From assembly GCF_905171765.1 (NCBI RefSeq), contig NC_053392.1, positions 108,194,821-108,258,820 on the forward strand: a stretch of 64,000 nt of DNA, in the 5' to 3' direction. This document shows positions 23,374 through 35,382 of this stretch, one piece after another. The notes below the pieces were generated by a model that saw only the letters and a program-made list of their open reading frames with translations, had not been told where the DNA came from and ran no database searches. Both the position numbers and the translations under genes were made by a program. Source of the stretch: Bufo bufo (Eukaryota > Chordata > Amphibia > Anura > Bufonidae). Position 1 is the first letter of the stretch, and each line of letters begins with the position of its first letter.

Positions 23374-24297
23374 TACAGACCAAAAGTTTGGACACACCTT
23401 CTCATTCAAAGAGTTTTCTTTATTTTCATGACTATGAAAATTGTAGATTCACACTGAAGGCATCAAAACTATGAATTAACACATGTGGAATTATATACAT
23501 AACAAACAAGTGTAAAACAACTGAAAATATGTCATATTCTAGGTTCTTCAAAGTAGCCACTTTTTGCTTTGATTACTGCTTTGCACACTCTTGGCATTCT
23601 CTTGATGAGCTTCAAGAGGTAGTCCCCTGAAATGGTTTTCACTTCACAGGTGTGCCCTGTCAGGTTTAACAAGTGGGATTTCTTGCCTTATAAATGGGGT
23701 TGGGACCATCAGTGGCGTTGAGAAGAAGTCAGGTGGATACACAGCTGATAGTCCTACTGAATAGACTGTTAGAATTTGTATTATGGCAAGAAAAAAGCAG
23801 CTAAGTAAAGAAAAACAAGTGGCCATCATTACTTTAAGAAATGAATGTCAGTCAGTCAGCCGAAAAATTGGGAAAACTTTGAAAGTAAGGGCTATTTGAC
23901 CATGAAGGGGAGTGATAGGGTGCTGCGCCAGATGACCTGGCCTCCACAGTCACCGGACCTGAACCCAATCAAGATGGTTTGGGGTGAACTGGACCGCAGA
24001 GTGAAGGCAAAAGGGCCAACAAGTGCTAAGCACTCCTTCAAGACTGTTGGAAGACCATTTCAGGGGACTACCTCTTGAAGCTCATCAAGAGAATGCCAAG
24101 AGTGTGCAAAGCAGTAATCAAAGCAAAAAGGTCACTACTTTGAAGAACCTAGAATATGACATATTTTCAGTTGTTTCACACTTGTTTGTTATGTATATAA
24201 TTCCACATGTGTTAATTCATAATTTTGATGCCTTCATAGTCATGAAAATAAAGAAAACTCTTTGAATGAGAAGGTGTGTCCAAACTTTTGGTCTGTA
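23374..24297 (+). mobile_element. Short Tc1-like transposon with long terminal inverted repeats
   Basis: TA at 23374-23375 and 24296-24297 brackets a 920-bp element. Its ends, CAGACCAAAAGTTTGG and the reverse complement, open inverted repeats extending to roughly 270 bp per side (down to GAAATGG and the CTACCTCTTGAAG block). The interior keeps only the first and last parts of a transposase gene. The left flank is hAT copy 1 array DNA, while the right flank is Ty3/Gypsy reverse transcriptase DNA. The two ends therefore no longer flank a single target. Confidence 0.93.
23783..24078 (+). pseudogene. Tc1 transposase remnant (N- and C-terminal ends only)
   Basis: ATG at 23783 opens MARKKQLSKEKQVAIITLRN, the start of the first helix-turn-helix, and the frame stops after about 38 codons. 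In another frame, MTWPPQSPDLNPIKMVWGEL (from about 23930) is the tail of the DDE domain, ending at 24078. The catalytic Glu of the NPIE motif is Lys here, and both catalytic Asp residues are in the deleted middle. The product cannot be active. Confidence 0.9.
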
Positions 24298-26868
24298 CTG
24301 TATATCAGAGTGGCTTCAAAATTCAGGTCTCCCAGGCATCTCTCCATCAGCCGCTGGAAGGTCCCCGGGGCATTAGTCAGCCCAAATGGCATCATGTTGA
24401 ATTCGAATAGTCCCATGGGGAGTATGAATGCCGTCTTTGCCTTGTCTTGCTCGGCCACTGGTACTTGCAAGTACCCGCTCGCCAGGTCCAAGCTAGAGAA
24501 GTTTGGCTCGTCCTAGAGCAGTCAGAGACTCCTCGATACGTGGCAGAGGATATGAGTCTCGCGCGGTGCATGCATTCAACCGCCGGTAATCCACACAAAA
24601 CTGAATAGTGCCATCCTTCTTCTTAACAAGCACCACTGGGGCCGCCCAAGGGCTCTGGCTACCCCGCACCACTCCGGTATCTATCATCTGTTTCAACAAC
24701 GTTTTCACTTCCTGATACAACTTGGGCGGAATCTGCCGATATCTTTGCCGAATTGGAGGAGTGTCCCCCGTCGGTATCTCATGTGTGATAGCATCCGTGC
24801 AGCCAAAGTCATCGGCGTGACGGACGAATGCAGCCTGATTCTCCCACAGCATGTTTTCAACTGCTTGCCGTTGGTCTGAACTGAGAGCCTTCACATCTAT
24901 TTCCATTTGATCCAAGATGGTTCTCCTATTCCATTCTGGGGTCGGCATCTCTTCTACACTGGCAGTAACTGCCAGGGTCCAAACAGCATCACCTACCGGA
25001 GCTAGAGTCACTTCTCTCCGACTCAATACTTCTCCCCGATGTAGGTACACACGAGCCAGTTCCACTCCTGGCGTCAAGGAAACTTCTAGATGTCCCATAT
25101 TCACAGCTCTTATGGGTACTCGTCCATTCTGGACCACTCCCAGTGTTCGGGCTACCAGGACATCCTGACCCAACTCTCCTAGGGCCGTCGGTTCAATGAA
25201 CACCTCCATACCTTCAAGATTGCGGAAGGTTCCCACGGGTAACGTCAACACTGTCTCCCGTCCAGGGGGGGTGATGAGGGTAGCCTTTCCTGTCGCTCGG
25301 ATCGTTCCCACAGACTGGTGTGCTGGGACACTTTTCTGTGTCCCACAAAATCGGATCAGCCGTTGAAACGCTTTCTGAGTAGGTTTGTGCGGAGTGGCTT
25401 GCTTCCAATAGCCTGGTCCCCGTTTGGTGAACATTATCTGATCTAATTCTCGCAGAATGTTCAGGCCCATTATCACAGGCACATCTTCTTTGAACGTCTC
25501 AGGGACCAGCAGGATACCTTTCCGTCCCACTTCTTGCCCACATAGCCGTACATTCATCCACACGACTCCTGTGACAGGGATCTGTTGTTGATTGGCTGCT
25601 GTAACCCGGACCAGCGTCTCTCGCTCTGGCTTGGCCAGTGCTTGGAAGTAACAGTAGAAAAGTGACTCAGGCATAGTCGTTACTTGTGACCCGATATCCA
25701 CTAAGCAGTCGACCGGAATGCCTTCAAATTCAGCTCGAATGGTGGGACACCCTGCGACCAGGTGTACGGAGCCATACTTGGTATCTTGGCTCTCCACCTC
25801 CCTCGCAGTATGCCCCACTACTGTGGGAACAGGAAGTTTAACGGTGGCTCTGGGCATCTGGCCACATCACTCCGACACTCTCTGGCATAATGTCCATAAT
25901 TTCCACACCGCCGACACTGTGCCCCTTGACGGCCTTCTCCTTGTCTGCGTATGGGGGGTGACCTTAGGACTTGATTGACGGGCCTCCTTGGAGGATATTG
26001 AGGAGCTTGGTGAGGAAGTGAATTAGGATGAGGATATTCTGATATAGGAACCCATGGGGGTGCCTGATAACTCTGTTGTCGGGCCGGGTAGGCAGTTTCA
26101 GGGGTATAGTGCGACTCCATCCGTTTTTCCAGGTGTGTCAACTTTTCGTGCATAGCACTCAGAGAGTTCTGTAAGTCTTGTACTACTCTGACTAGGACCT
26201 CTTCGCTCTTTGAAACCCCGGGGGAGGTGACGGTCTGGGTCCGTATCACTCCGGACACACAACTTTCTTCTTTGCTCCGTGCCACTGCCTCTGCTAATAT
26301 TTGTCTAAAGGTTAGTGTAGAGTCCACCCTAACTCGTTCCTGCAGGGCCCGTTTCAGGGGAGTGCTGTAGAGTCGCAGAATAAATTGTTCTCGCAGGATC
26401 CGATCTGCAGTTCCCATGGCAGTTACTCCGTCCGCCTCTTTTTTCTGCACCTCAGCCAACACTTCCTGTAGCGCCATTGCATACTGCGAGACACCTTCGT
26501 CTTCCCGCTGAATTCGGTAAAAGAATTTCGCCCTGAGGTGCCCTGCGCTGGCTGTTTCCCCGTATATTTCTTTCAAGAAATCTCTTTTAATGTATTGCGC
26601 GTGGCTTCCGGTTGTAGTAGGACATTTTGTCGGGCCTCACCCTCTAGAGCGGCCAAAGCGATTTCTACTTGTAGTTCTGGGCTGACATTGTAAATCCTAG
26701 CAGCGCTCTGTAATCTTGACACCCAGTCAGACAGTGACATGTTCTGGCCATCAAATTTAGGTAGCAAGTTAAACAACGTGCCAATAGGGAGGGCCCTTGC
26801 AGGGGTTCCACCATTGCCTGAGGTGCTTACATTAGCATTATGCACATTGCCTTCAGCCGCCTCCATCT
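24298..26868 (-). pseudogene. Truncated Ty3/Gypsy gag-pol, element 2
   Basis: Reading on the minus strand, gag starts at an ATG near 26868 (MEAAEG) and holds a capsid-like region (LPKFDGQNMSLSDWVSRLQ). It shifts frame near 26575 and ends in a CCHC zinc knuckle, CRRCGNYGHYAREC (about 25870-25915). Pol follows: a retropepsin-like protease whose DTG/DSG motif reads DIG (CLVDIGSQVTTMPESLF), then reverse transcriptase from KKKDGTIQFCVDYRRLN through MDLASGYLQVP to MPFGLTNAPGTFQRL. A frameshift lies near 24490. The gene stops at LIY, the first residue of the Y-x-D-D active site, exactly at the boundary with the Tc1 element. RNase H, integrase and the 3' LTR are absent. It is a Ty3/Gypsy retrotransposon by motif order; the subfamily is not determined. 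Confidence 0.88.
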
Positions 26869-26898
26869 CTGTGACTGTACCCTGCACGCAGCGCCACT

Positions 26899-28137
26899 TG
26901 TAGCGGTCAGAGGAGGGAGAGACCGCAAAGCAGGATTCAAGTACAGTACAGCGGACAAGGAGACTGAAGCAAAAGCCGGCTTTATTAGGGAGCAAAATGA
27001 AACTGCCGGAAAACCTGAGTAACAATACAGTACCACCGCATCAGAGGCACAATGGGTCAAAGACAGGAATGGTATTAACAGGTGAACATAAAACAACAGT
27101 GGTAATGAGATTTTGCATATACACAGAATAAGCTAAACAGCAAACAGTCAGCTTGCAGGCTACTCTCACTACCAATTTCCTATCTAGCCCTGCTACCCAG
27201 GGGACGCTTCTACAGCTCACTGACTAAGTCCCTGACTCTATAACCTATCACAGATGAGCACCGGTGCCACTCACAGTTCTGCAGATTCTCTTGGATCCCA
27301 TAAGATGCAGTCTGGATCCAGGTCCGGTCGCTTGCTTGTCTGTCTTTCTCTCTCTGGTCACAACAGATCCAGCTCTCCACCTCTGGCAGGAAGGATCCGG
27401 CTGGTCTCTGCACATGGTCCCACTTCTTCTGGAACACACAGTGAAGTCCTGTGTGCAGCTCCACAGCTGTCAGGAAAATCTCAGCTAATATATCCTCCTG
27501 CTGCTACAGTCTTTTACTGTTATCTCTCAGCAGTCCATCTCTCTCTGTTATCTCAGCAAGGCCCCCAGCAACTTCTGGAACAGCCCGCGAAAAACTTCTT
27601 AACTCTTTCTTAGCCTCTGGCCAGCACAGCTCAGGTTCCTGTTTAGTCACAGTGGCCTCTGGTGGCCGGAGGGAAACATGACAGTCTGCATAGATAGAAG
27701 TGCTGGAAATGCTGCTGGTTGATTCAGGGCTGCCTCTTACAAATGTAATATGATGGAGGAGGAGCAGAGGAAGCAATGGCTGACAGGAACAGGGCTTACC
27801 ACTCTGTTCCTTCCCTCTTGGTAGTAGTGAGCTGGTCCTGCTTCCTGCCAGGAGGGGAGAGTTCTAGTCTAGTGAGACAGAGAAAGCAGAGGCAATAGGA
27901 GTTCCTGTCCTGATAGTGGGGGAGTGTGGAAGCACATGTCAGAGCTCCTACTGCCAGGAACCTTATCTTATTCCTCTGTAGGGAAACTAAGAAACCAGAT
28001 CTTATTCTTCTTTGAGACCGACACTCTGGAGAGATCAGCAAAAGGCATCAGTGCGACAAGACAGCAGAGCGATCAGCGAAATACATGTATACAGACATTG
28101 CTGCAAGGTGAAGGACAACAGCTCAGACACCACTTAC
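26899..28137 (-). mobile_element. Probable 5' LTR of Ty3/Gypsy element 2, truncated
   Basis: On the minus strand the sequence preceding gag ends ...GACCGCTACA. It is followed two bases later by TGGCGCTGCGTGCAGGGT, which sits where a primer-binding site would be. A polyadenylation signal (AATAAA, minus strand) is at 26981-26986. No second LTR is present, so the outer boundary is not fixed. The TTAA element at 28138 may have inserted into it. Confidence 0.5.
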
Positions 28138-31100
28138 TTAACCCCTTAAGGACTCAGCCCTATTTCACCTTAAGGACTTGGCCATTTTTTGAAAATCTGA
28201 CCAGTGTCACTTTAAGTGCTTATAACTTTAAAACGCTTTGATTTATCCAGGCCGTTATGAGATTTTTTTTTCGTCACATATTGTACTTCATGACACTGCT
28301 AAAATTGGGACAAAAAAGTTAATTTTTTTGCATAAAAAAATACCATATTTACCCAAAATTTTTAAAAATTAGCAAATTTCAAAGTTTCAGTTTCTCTACT
28401 TCTGTAATAGATAGTAATACCCCCAAAAATTGTGATGACTTTACATTCCCTATATGTCTACTTCATGTTTGTAGCATTTTAGGAATGATATTTTATTTTT
28501 TGGGGATGTTACAAGGCTTAGAAGTTTAGAAGCAAATCTTGAAATTTTTCAGAAATTTACAAAAACACAATTTTTAGGGACCACTACAGGTCTGAAGTCA
28601 CTTTGCGAGGCTTACATAATAGAAACTGCCCAAAAATGACCCCATTCTATAAACTACACCCCTCAAGGTATTCAAAACTGATTTTACAAACTTTGTTAAC
28701 CCTTTAGGTGTTGCACAAGAGTTATTGGCAAATGGGGATGAAATTTGAGAATTTCATTTTTTTGCCTAATTTTCCATTTTAACCCATTTTTTCCACTAAC
28801 AAAGCAAGGGTTAACAGCCAAACAAGACTGTATCTTTATTGCCCTGACTCTGCCGTTTACAGAAACACCTCATATGTGGCCGTAAACTACTGTACGGGCA
28901 CACAGTAGGGCGTAGAGGGAAAGGTGCGCCGTATTGTTTTTGGAAGCCAGATTTTGCTGGACTGGTTTTTTGACACCATGTCCCATTTGAAGCCCCCCTG
29001 ATGCACCCCTAGAGTAGAAACGCCATAAAAGTGACCCCATCTAAGAAACTACACCCCTCAAGGTATTCAAAACTGATTTTACAAACTTTGTTAACCCTTA
29101 ATGGAAAATAGAGATACAATTTCAAAATTTCACTTTTTTGGCAGATTTTCCATTTTAATAATTTTTTTCCAGTTACAAAGCAAAGGTTAACAGCCAAACA
29201 AAACTCATTATTTATGGCCCTGATTCTGGAGTTTACAGAAACACCCCATATGTGGTCATAAACCGCTGTACGGGCACACGGCAGGGCGCAGAAGGAAAGG
29301 AATGCCATACGGTTTTTGGAAGGCAGATTTTGCTGGACTGGTTTTTTGACACCATGTCCCATTTGAAGCCCCCCGGATGCACCCCTAGAGTAGAAACTCC
29401 AAAAAAGTGACCCCATTTTGGAAACTACAGGATAGGGTGGCAGTTTTGTTGGTACTAGTTTAGGGTACATATGATTTTCGGTTGCTCTATATTACACTTT
29501 TTTTTGCGGCAAGGTAACAAGAAATAGATTTTTTAGCACGTTTTTTGTTTTTATTATTTACAAAATTCATCTGACCGGTTAGATCATGTGGTAATTTTAT
29601 AGAGCAGGTTGTCACGGACGTGGCGATACCTAATATGTATACATTTTTTTTTATTTATGTAATTTTTACACAATGATTTCATTTTTAAAACAAAAAAAAT
29701 GTTTTAGTGTCTCCATAGTCTAAGAGCCATAGTTTTTTCAGTTTTTGGGCGATTATCTTAAGTAGGGTCTCATTTTTTGCGGGATGAGATGACGGTTTGA
29801 TTGGCACTATTTTAGGGTGCATATGACTTTTTGATCGCTTGCTATTACACTTTTTGTGATGCAAGATGACAAAAAAATTGCTTTTTTTACACCGTTTTTA
29901 TTTTTTATTTTTTACGGTGGTCACCTGAGGGGTTAGGTCATGTGATATTTTTATAGAGCCGGTCGATACGGATACATCGATACCTAATATGTATACTTTT
30001 TTTTATTTATTTAAGTTTTACACAATGATTTCATTTTTGAAACAAAAAAAATCATGTTTTAGTGTTTCCATAGTCTAAGAGCCATAGTTTTTAGTTTTTG
30101 GGCGATTATCTTGGGTAGGGTATGATTTTTGCAGGATGAGATGACGGTTTTATTGGTACTATTTTGGCGTACATGCGACTTTTTTGATCACTTTTATTAC
30201 CTTTTTTGGGAAGTAAGGTGGGCAAAATTTTAATTTTCTCATAGTTTTTATTTTTTTATTTTTATGGCGTTCACCGTGCGGGAAAAGTAACATGATCGTT
30301 TTATAGATCAGGTCGTTACGGACGCGGAAATACCTAATATGTGTAGTGTATTTAATTATTTTTTTTTTATTCAGTGATAAATGTGTTTTTTTTAATCTTA
30401 ACTTTTTTACTTTTTTTTTTACTTTTTTTTTACCCAGACCCACTTGGTTCTTGAAGATCCAGTGGGTCTGATGTCTGTATAATACAGTACAGTACAATAT
30501 ATAGTGTACTGTACTGTATTTTACTTACACTTTGTCTGAACAGATCTCTGCCTTTAGCACAGATCTGTTCAGCACCATGGACAGCAGGATGCCTGAGACG
30601 GCGTCCTGTTGCCATGGGAACCTTCCTTGTCTGCTCAGTAGTTGTCAGAACTTCGCAGACGGGGAAGGGTAAGGACGGGGCTGTCTGGGGGCTTTCTCCC
30701 TCTCCCATCGGGGGGCTGCAAAGGCACAGCAGCCCCCCGATGGGAGAGGGAGCTCCCTGAGCTGTTAACCTTTTCCATATAGCGGTCCGTACGGACCGCT
30801 GTATGGAAAGGGTTAAACGGCTGACATCGCATCACCGATGTCAGACGTTTATACCAGGGTGTCAGCAATGTGCTGGCACCCTGGTATACCCACTAGACGC
30901 CAACGATTATTCAAGGGGAGGCGGGCGTGGGATCGCGATCCCGCCTGCCGTACCGCCCGCCTCCCGCACCGCCTGCGACACCCCCCCTGCACCACCCGCC
31001 CACATAATATCATTCAGGGGTGCCGGGGGGGTTAATACAACTTTATTTCAGGCATTTAAAAGTTTGATCCCCGCGGTCTCTGACCGCGGGGATCAGAATT

Positions 31101-31321
31101 GGCTAAAAGCGCAGAGAACCACAGGTCTGAATTGACCTGCGGTTTTCTGCGATCGTCGATACGGGGGGGTCAAATGACCCCCCCTGCCTTGTTACGGGAT
31201 GCCGGCTGAATGATTTCAGCCGGCATCCCGTTCCGATTAACCCCCGTGGTGCCGGAATCGGGAATTAAAGCCATGACGTACCGGTACGTCATGGGTCCTT
31301 AAGGATTCCTTAAGGGGTTAA
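28138..31321. mobile_element. Complete non-coding TTAA (piggyBac-like) element, copy 2
   Basis: TTAA at 28138-28141 and 31318-31321 brackets an inverted terminal repeat: CCCCTTAAGGACTC on the left, and CCCCTTAAGGAATCC reading in from the right. The element is 3.18 kb and has no recognisable gene. The left two-thirds is built of tandem modules (about 395 bp at 28636, 29031 and 29406; about 350 bp at 29789 and 30141), shared in order with copy 1 at 7936. The right third is GC-richer and consists almost wholly of hairpins. A piggyBac transposase acting in trans is the simplest way for it to move, which is inferred from TTAA and the termini. Confidence 0.8.
30435..31296. repeat. Series of at least ten stem-loops at the right end of the TTAA element
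   Basis: Inverted repeats follow one another. Pairs are 30435-30444/30461-30470; 30481-30495/30506-30520; 30536-30547/30561-30572; 30696-30719/30729-30752 (24 bp, perfect); 30767-30790/30791-30814 (24 bp, two mismatches); 30821-30829/30836-30844; 30851-30867/30871-30887 (one mismatch); 31066-31078/31082-31094 (perfect); 31110-31127/31134-31151 (two mismatches); 31195-31210/31215-31230 (perfect). Last is the 24-bp perfect palindrome 31271-31294, whose half is CCATGACGTACC. Single-stranded DNA or RNA from this segment would fold into a chain of hairpins. Confidence 0.92.
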
Positions 31322-31360
31322 ACAGTTGCTAGGCCAGACCAACATTAGGCCTAAATCACA

Positions 31361-31730
31361 GAAAAAACTAAGATAAAAACATCCTGCACGATATAATAAA
31401 TAAATATGCGGATGTCCATGGCTACATTTATAAGAAAACAAATCACAGAAAACAGATAATAATGCACTAACACAATAAATGCAAGCATTATATATGGACT
31501 AAGCCCTCACTCTGATATGATTAAATCTGAGACTCTCAGCCAATATATTTTGATCAAAATACATCTGTGAAGCGCATTCACACTTGAAGGTGTCACTCCC
31601 TCAAGTGTATACTACAAACTAAGCAAAGATCACATAAAAAACATCCTGCATGATATGATAAATAAATATGCGGATGTCCATGGCTATGTTTATAAAAAAA
31701 AATAATCACAGAAATCAGATAATAATGCAC
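31361..31730. repeat. Two direct copies of an approximately 105-bp AT-rich unit
   Basis: The stretch ATCCTGCACGATATAATAAA through GATGTCCATGGCTAC to ATAATGCAC at about 31375-31466 recurs at about 31636-31728 with scattered differences, a spacing of 261 bp. No gene is seen. The element of origin is not identified. Confidence 0.8.
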
Positions 31731-31879
31731 CTTCAAGCCTGAATGCACTTCTATTTTATCCTGGGAGTAGCATTCGTGTGCACTTTTGCCCCTCCTATCA
31801 AACATGCGGCCTGGTGTGTCTGCTCCTCCTCTAATCAGTTGCTGGATGCACATAGAGGTGACTAGGAGCAGCACACTAT

Positions 31880-32290
31880 GGCCCCTTTCACACGAGCGAG
31901 TTTTCCACGCGGGTGCAATGCATGACATGAACGCATAGCACCCACACTGAATCCTGACCCATTAATTTCAATGGGTCTGTGTACATGAGCGGTTTTATTC
32001 AAAATCAGTTCTGCGTTGCGTGAAAAAGGCAGCATGTTCTATATTCTGCGTTTTTCACGCAGCCCTGGTCCCATAGAAGTGAATGGGGCTTCAGTGAAAA
32101 AAGCATTGCATCCGCAAGCAAGTGCAGATGCAATGCATTTTTCATTGATGGTTGCTAAGAGACGTTGTTTGTAAATCTTCAATTTTTTATCACGCGCGTG
32201 AAAAACACATCAAAATGCATTGCACCTGCGCGGAAAAAAACTGAACAACTGAACGCAATCGCAGACAAAACTGACTGAACTTGAGGCAGG
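31880..32290. mobile_element. PIF/Harbinger-like MITE, truncated copy
   Basis: The sequence begins GGCCCCTTTCACACGAGCGA and runs through AACGCAGAACTG-type blocks and CCCATTGAAATTAATGGG-like words. These match, in reverse orientation, the complete MITE at 41181-41610. Its far terminus is missing near 32290. Confidence 0.7.
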
Positions 32291-32394
32291 CGCAGCACTA
32301 TGAAGTGCCTTTTGCACTGTGGCATTAGAAGAATTTTGATATCTCTGACTTTTAGTCTAACCAGACTGTCTATTACTCTGTAATTCCTCTAGCG

Positions 32395-33370
32395 CCGTTC
32401 TATGGAAACAGTAGGTTTAAATAGCACACTAAATGCTTGAAATAATTTATTAACTTCAACTTTTCTTCATATATAACACTGCCGCCTCCGCAGCAGATAG
32501 TCCATGTACTTAACACGTGTTGAAAAGATAGCACAAAATGGCGGTATGCATAAGATGGTGGTTCAACTGTTGCAATCTTGTCAGTCAACATAAAATGGTG
32601 GATAGATTTCTCTCTTAAGTATCTGTACTCTCACTTTAAGTTATTTAAGCACTTTATGATCTCTCTGAGAGGTATGTCTAAAGTCTAACTAATAGTTCTA
32701 CTTGCTGAATTTGGTCGCAATTTGCAGTATGCAGTTAGCAGTAACTATTTGCAGATTGGTTGAGTATGATCTGGTGTGGTTGTATGCAATTTGGATTGCA
32801 ATATGGAATTTGGATTGTGAACTTTGTAGTTTGCAATTGGTGGAACTGTACGTAAACACACATATAACTGGTTCTAATCACTATATTAACAGTAGGAACA
32901 TTATAGAACTGTTTTAAATACCTATTTTGGCCTCTATGCTTCTATAAAACACAGCTCTTAGTGGAGTGAATGTCTGTTCAGCTTCTCTCTGGTGAATAAT
33001 AATTTCTAGTAGCTCCTGCTAGGGAATTTCCCACACACGCTGTGTGTGAGGCTAGATGTGATTGGCCAAGACGCCTGCTGTGTATGAGGCTGGCTGTGAT
33101 TGGTCTAGACTCCTGCCTAGCAACAACAGATTAACTCTATGTTTTCTGTTGTTTCTGCTGTGTCATTGAGCTTACCTCACATCCATATAATGAATCTTAA
33201 AGGCATATTATCGTTTGTGCTTCTGTGATCACAATATATAGAACAGTTATATGACATCCAAACATGAAGTCACTGTAAATAACTCTGCTTTTGTCTTTAA
33301 CACACAAACATAGGAACTGTATTAAGGTTATTGGCAGGTCTAGCTGTATAAGCATATAAGCTATGTTAGC
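32395..33370 (-). mobile_element. Possible LTR (minus orientation), boundaries uncertain
   Basis: Read on the minus strand, two CCAAT boxes (near 33098 and 33060) precede a TTTTATAG TATA-like box near 32945. An AATAAA signal follows near 32446-32451. This order fits the U3-R-U5 of an LTR. I could not identify TG...CA ends with a target duplication or a partner LTR, so this stays tentative. No coding sequence is present. Confidence 0.3.
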
Positions 33371-33451
33371 AACCTGGGCCAGCTACATAGCGTTATAGGG
33401 GAGAAAGCGCCCGAATGTTGTTCGGCTCTTTTTTGCTATCTGGACTCAATT

Positions 33452-35382
33452 GGCGAGGCATACCGGGTTTATGGTGGCCAAGCTTGGCTCCCCTATGACG
33501 AACAATTTCGCCAGCAGAAGGCCGTGCGTCCCAACATTTGTTGGGACCACAAGGATATAGCGTTATGGTAAAAGGTCACAGCGCCGGGGAGAACGGTTCA
33601 GTCCTTTTGGGGGGAAACAGGAGGAGCAAGCCAACCCACGTTTAATACAGTGTCGGCAAAAGGACTGTGCTTCTTGTTTAATGAAGGAGGGTGTAGGTTC
33701 GGGCCGTAGTGCAAATTTAAGCACGAATGCACTTCATGCGGGGGAGCACACTGGGCTAATAGGTGTTTTAGGGGAAATAAGCAAAAAGGTGGAGACGCCG
33801 CTCCAAAAGGGGGTGATGCCAGCGCGTCTGGAAAAGATGGCACCATTTCTAAGTAGGTATCTTGGTGTGGAGGTTTCGTACCCCCTTTGTTCCAGGGGAG
33901 GTGGCTTTGGTAAAAAATAATTTGTGTTCGGCGTATGAGCACAGGGAGGTAGTCACGGAAAAGCTGTTTCGGGAAGTGCGGCTGGGGCGGATGGTCGTGC
34001 CGTTTTCGGAACCTCCGGTGTGGGATTTGCGCTTGTCCCCGCTTGGGGTGGTGCCCAAGAAAGAGCCGAATAAATTTTGGCTCATTCATCCCTTGTCGTA
34101 TCCTAAGGGTTCGTCGGTCAATGATCCGATCGATCCCGAACTGTGTTCGGTGGTGTATACGTCATTTGACGTGACAGTCGGGTGGGTTATGAAAACGGAT
34201 ATTGAAACGGCTTTTCGGTTACTGCCGGTACACCCTGACAGTTTACATTTGTTGGGATGTTTTTGGGAGGGGAATTTTTCCGTGGATCGATGTCTCCCTA
34301 TGGAGTGCTCGCTGTCCTGTGCGTATTTTGAAACTTTTAGTTCTTTTTTGGAATGGGCCGGATGGACCTCCATCATCCATTACTTGGATGACTTCCTTTG
34401 CACAGGTCCGCCAGGCTCGACGGTTTGCTCTTTAATAAATACGCTAAAAACAGTGTTTGCGGTTTTTGGAGCCCAGTTAGCACCAGAGAAAACGATGGGC
34501 CCAGCGATGAAGCTATGCTTTCTGGGTATCATTATTGATACCAAAAGGATGGAATATTCGATTGCCATCAGATAAACTGGAGGATTTAAAGAATATGGTG
34601 CAGAGGGTGCAACATTGGAACAAGATACAATTACGCAATTTGCAGTCGCTTTTGGGGAAACTAAACTTTGCTTGTCAGTCTATGGTGACTGCAAAGGTGT
34701 CGGCGCCCCATCACTATATTCAGTTGGGAAAAGAATTGCGGGGCGGTGTCAGTTTTTTTGTGGGGGGAGAGATTTCGGAACCATAAAGTACGCTTCCACT
34801 GAGATAATCTGGGTGTGGTTCAGGCGATCAATTCATTGTCTGCTTTGTCGCCACAAGTTGTGCGGTTATTACAACGGTTGGTCCTGGAGTGTTTGGCGCT
34901 TAATGCATGGGTGGTAGCAGTTCATGTTCCAGGGGTTCAGAATTGTATAGCTGATGCACTTTCTCGTTTCCAGTGGGATTGATTTCGGATGCTGGCGCCA
35001 GAGGAGGAGAGGGTCCCCATGACCTGTCCAACTTTTCTATGGGATCTGCTGGAGGAACAGTAGCAGGGCTGATCCGGTCGTCGTTGCCCCAAAAATGTGG
35101 GACGCATATGCTAGTTCTTGGATTGGTTGGAAGAATTGGTGTAGCACATTAGGGGTTAATGTCGACTGCGTGGGAGATGATTTGGAGGCCCCTATGCTGC
35201 TTTTTCTCGGGTACTGTAAGGAGGAGGGCTGGTTGGTAGCAAAATTGAACAGAGTGGTGGCAGGGTTAGCTTTTGGGTTCTGCTTACGTGGTTTGCCTGA
35301 TGTTACTAAATGTTTTTTAGTGTGTCAAGCTTTGAAGGGCTGGAGACGCCAAAAGGGAGCTGAGGATGAGAGGATCAGATAA
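33452..35382 (+). pseudogene. DIRS-type (tyrosine-recombinase) retrotransposon, gag/RT/RNase H/YR remnants
   Basis: At 33452-33568 a 39-codon gag-like fragment reads WLPYDEQFRQQKAVRPNIC and ends at a stop. Reverse transcriptase occupies 33862-34575, with RLGRMVVPFSEPP, LSPLGVVPKKEP, KTDIETAFRLLPVHP and the active site HYLDDFL. About ten residues are missing before KTDIETAF. The frame then shifts to LPSDKLEDLKNMVQ and LRNLQSLLGKLNFAC (to 34786). The RNase H tail, VHVPGVQNCIADALSRFQWD, ends at 34982. At 35095-35382 is the N-terminal domain of a tyrosine recombinase (SWIGWKNWCSTLGVN, FGFCLRGLPDVTKCF). The recombinase catalytic domain with R-H-R-Y is absent, because the sequence breaks into hAT copy 2 near 35383. 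The motif order and recombinase identify a DIRS-order element; YR elements integrate without target duplication. Confidence 0.85.

Noticed and set aside
33598..34089. 163-codon open frame on the minus strand
   Set aside because: It is antisense to the DIRS-type reverse transcriptase region, whose plus-strand frame has the catalytic motifs.
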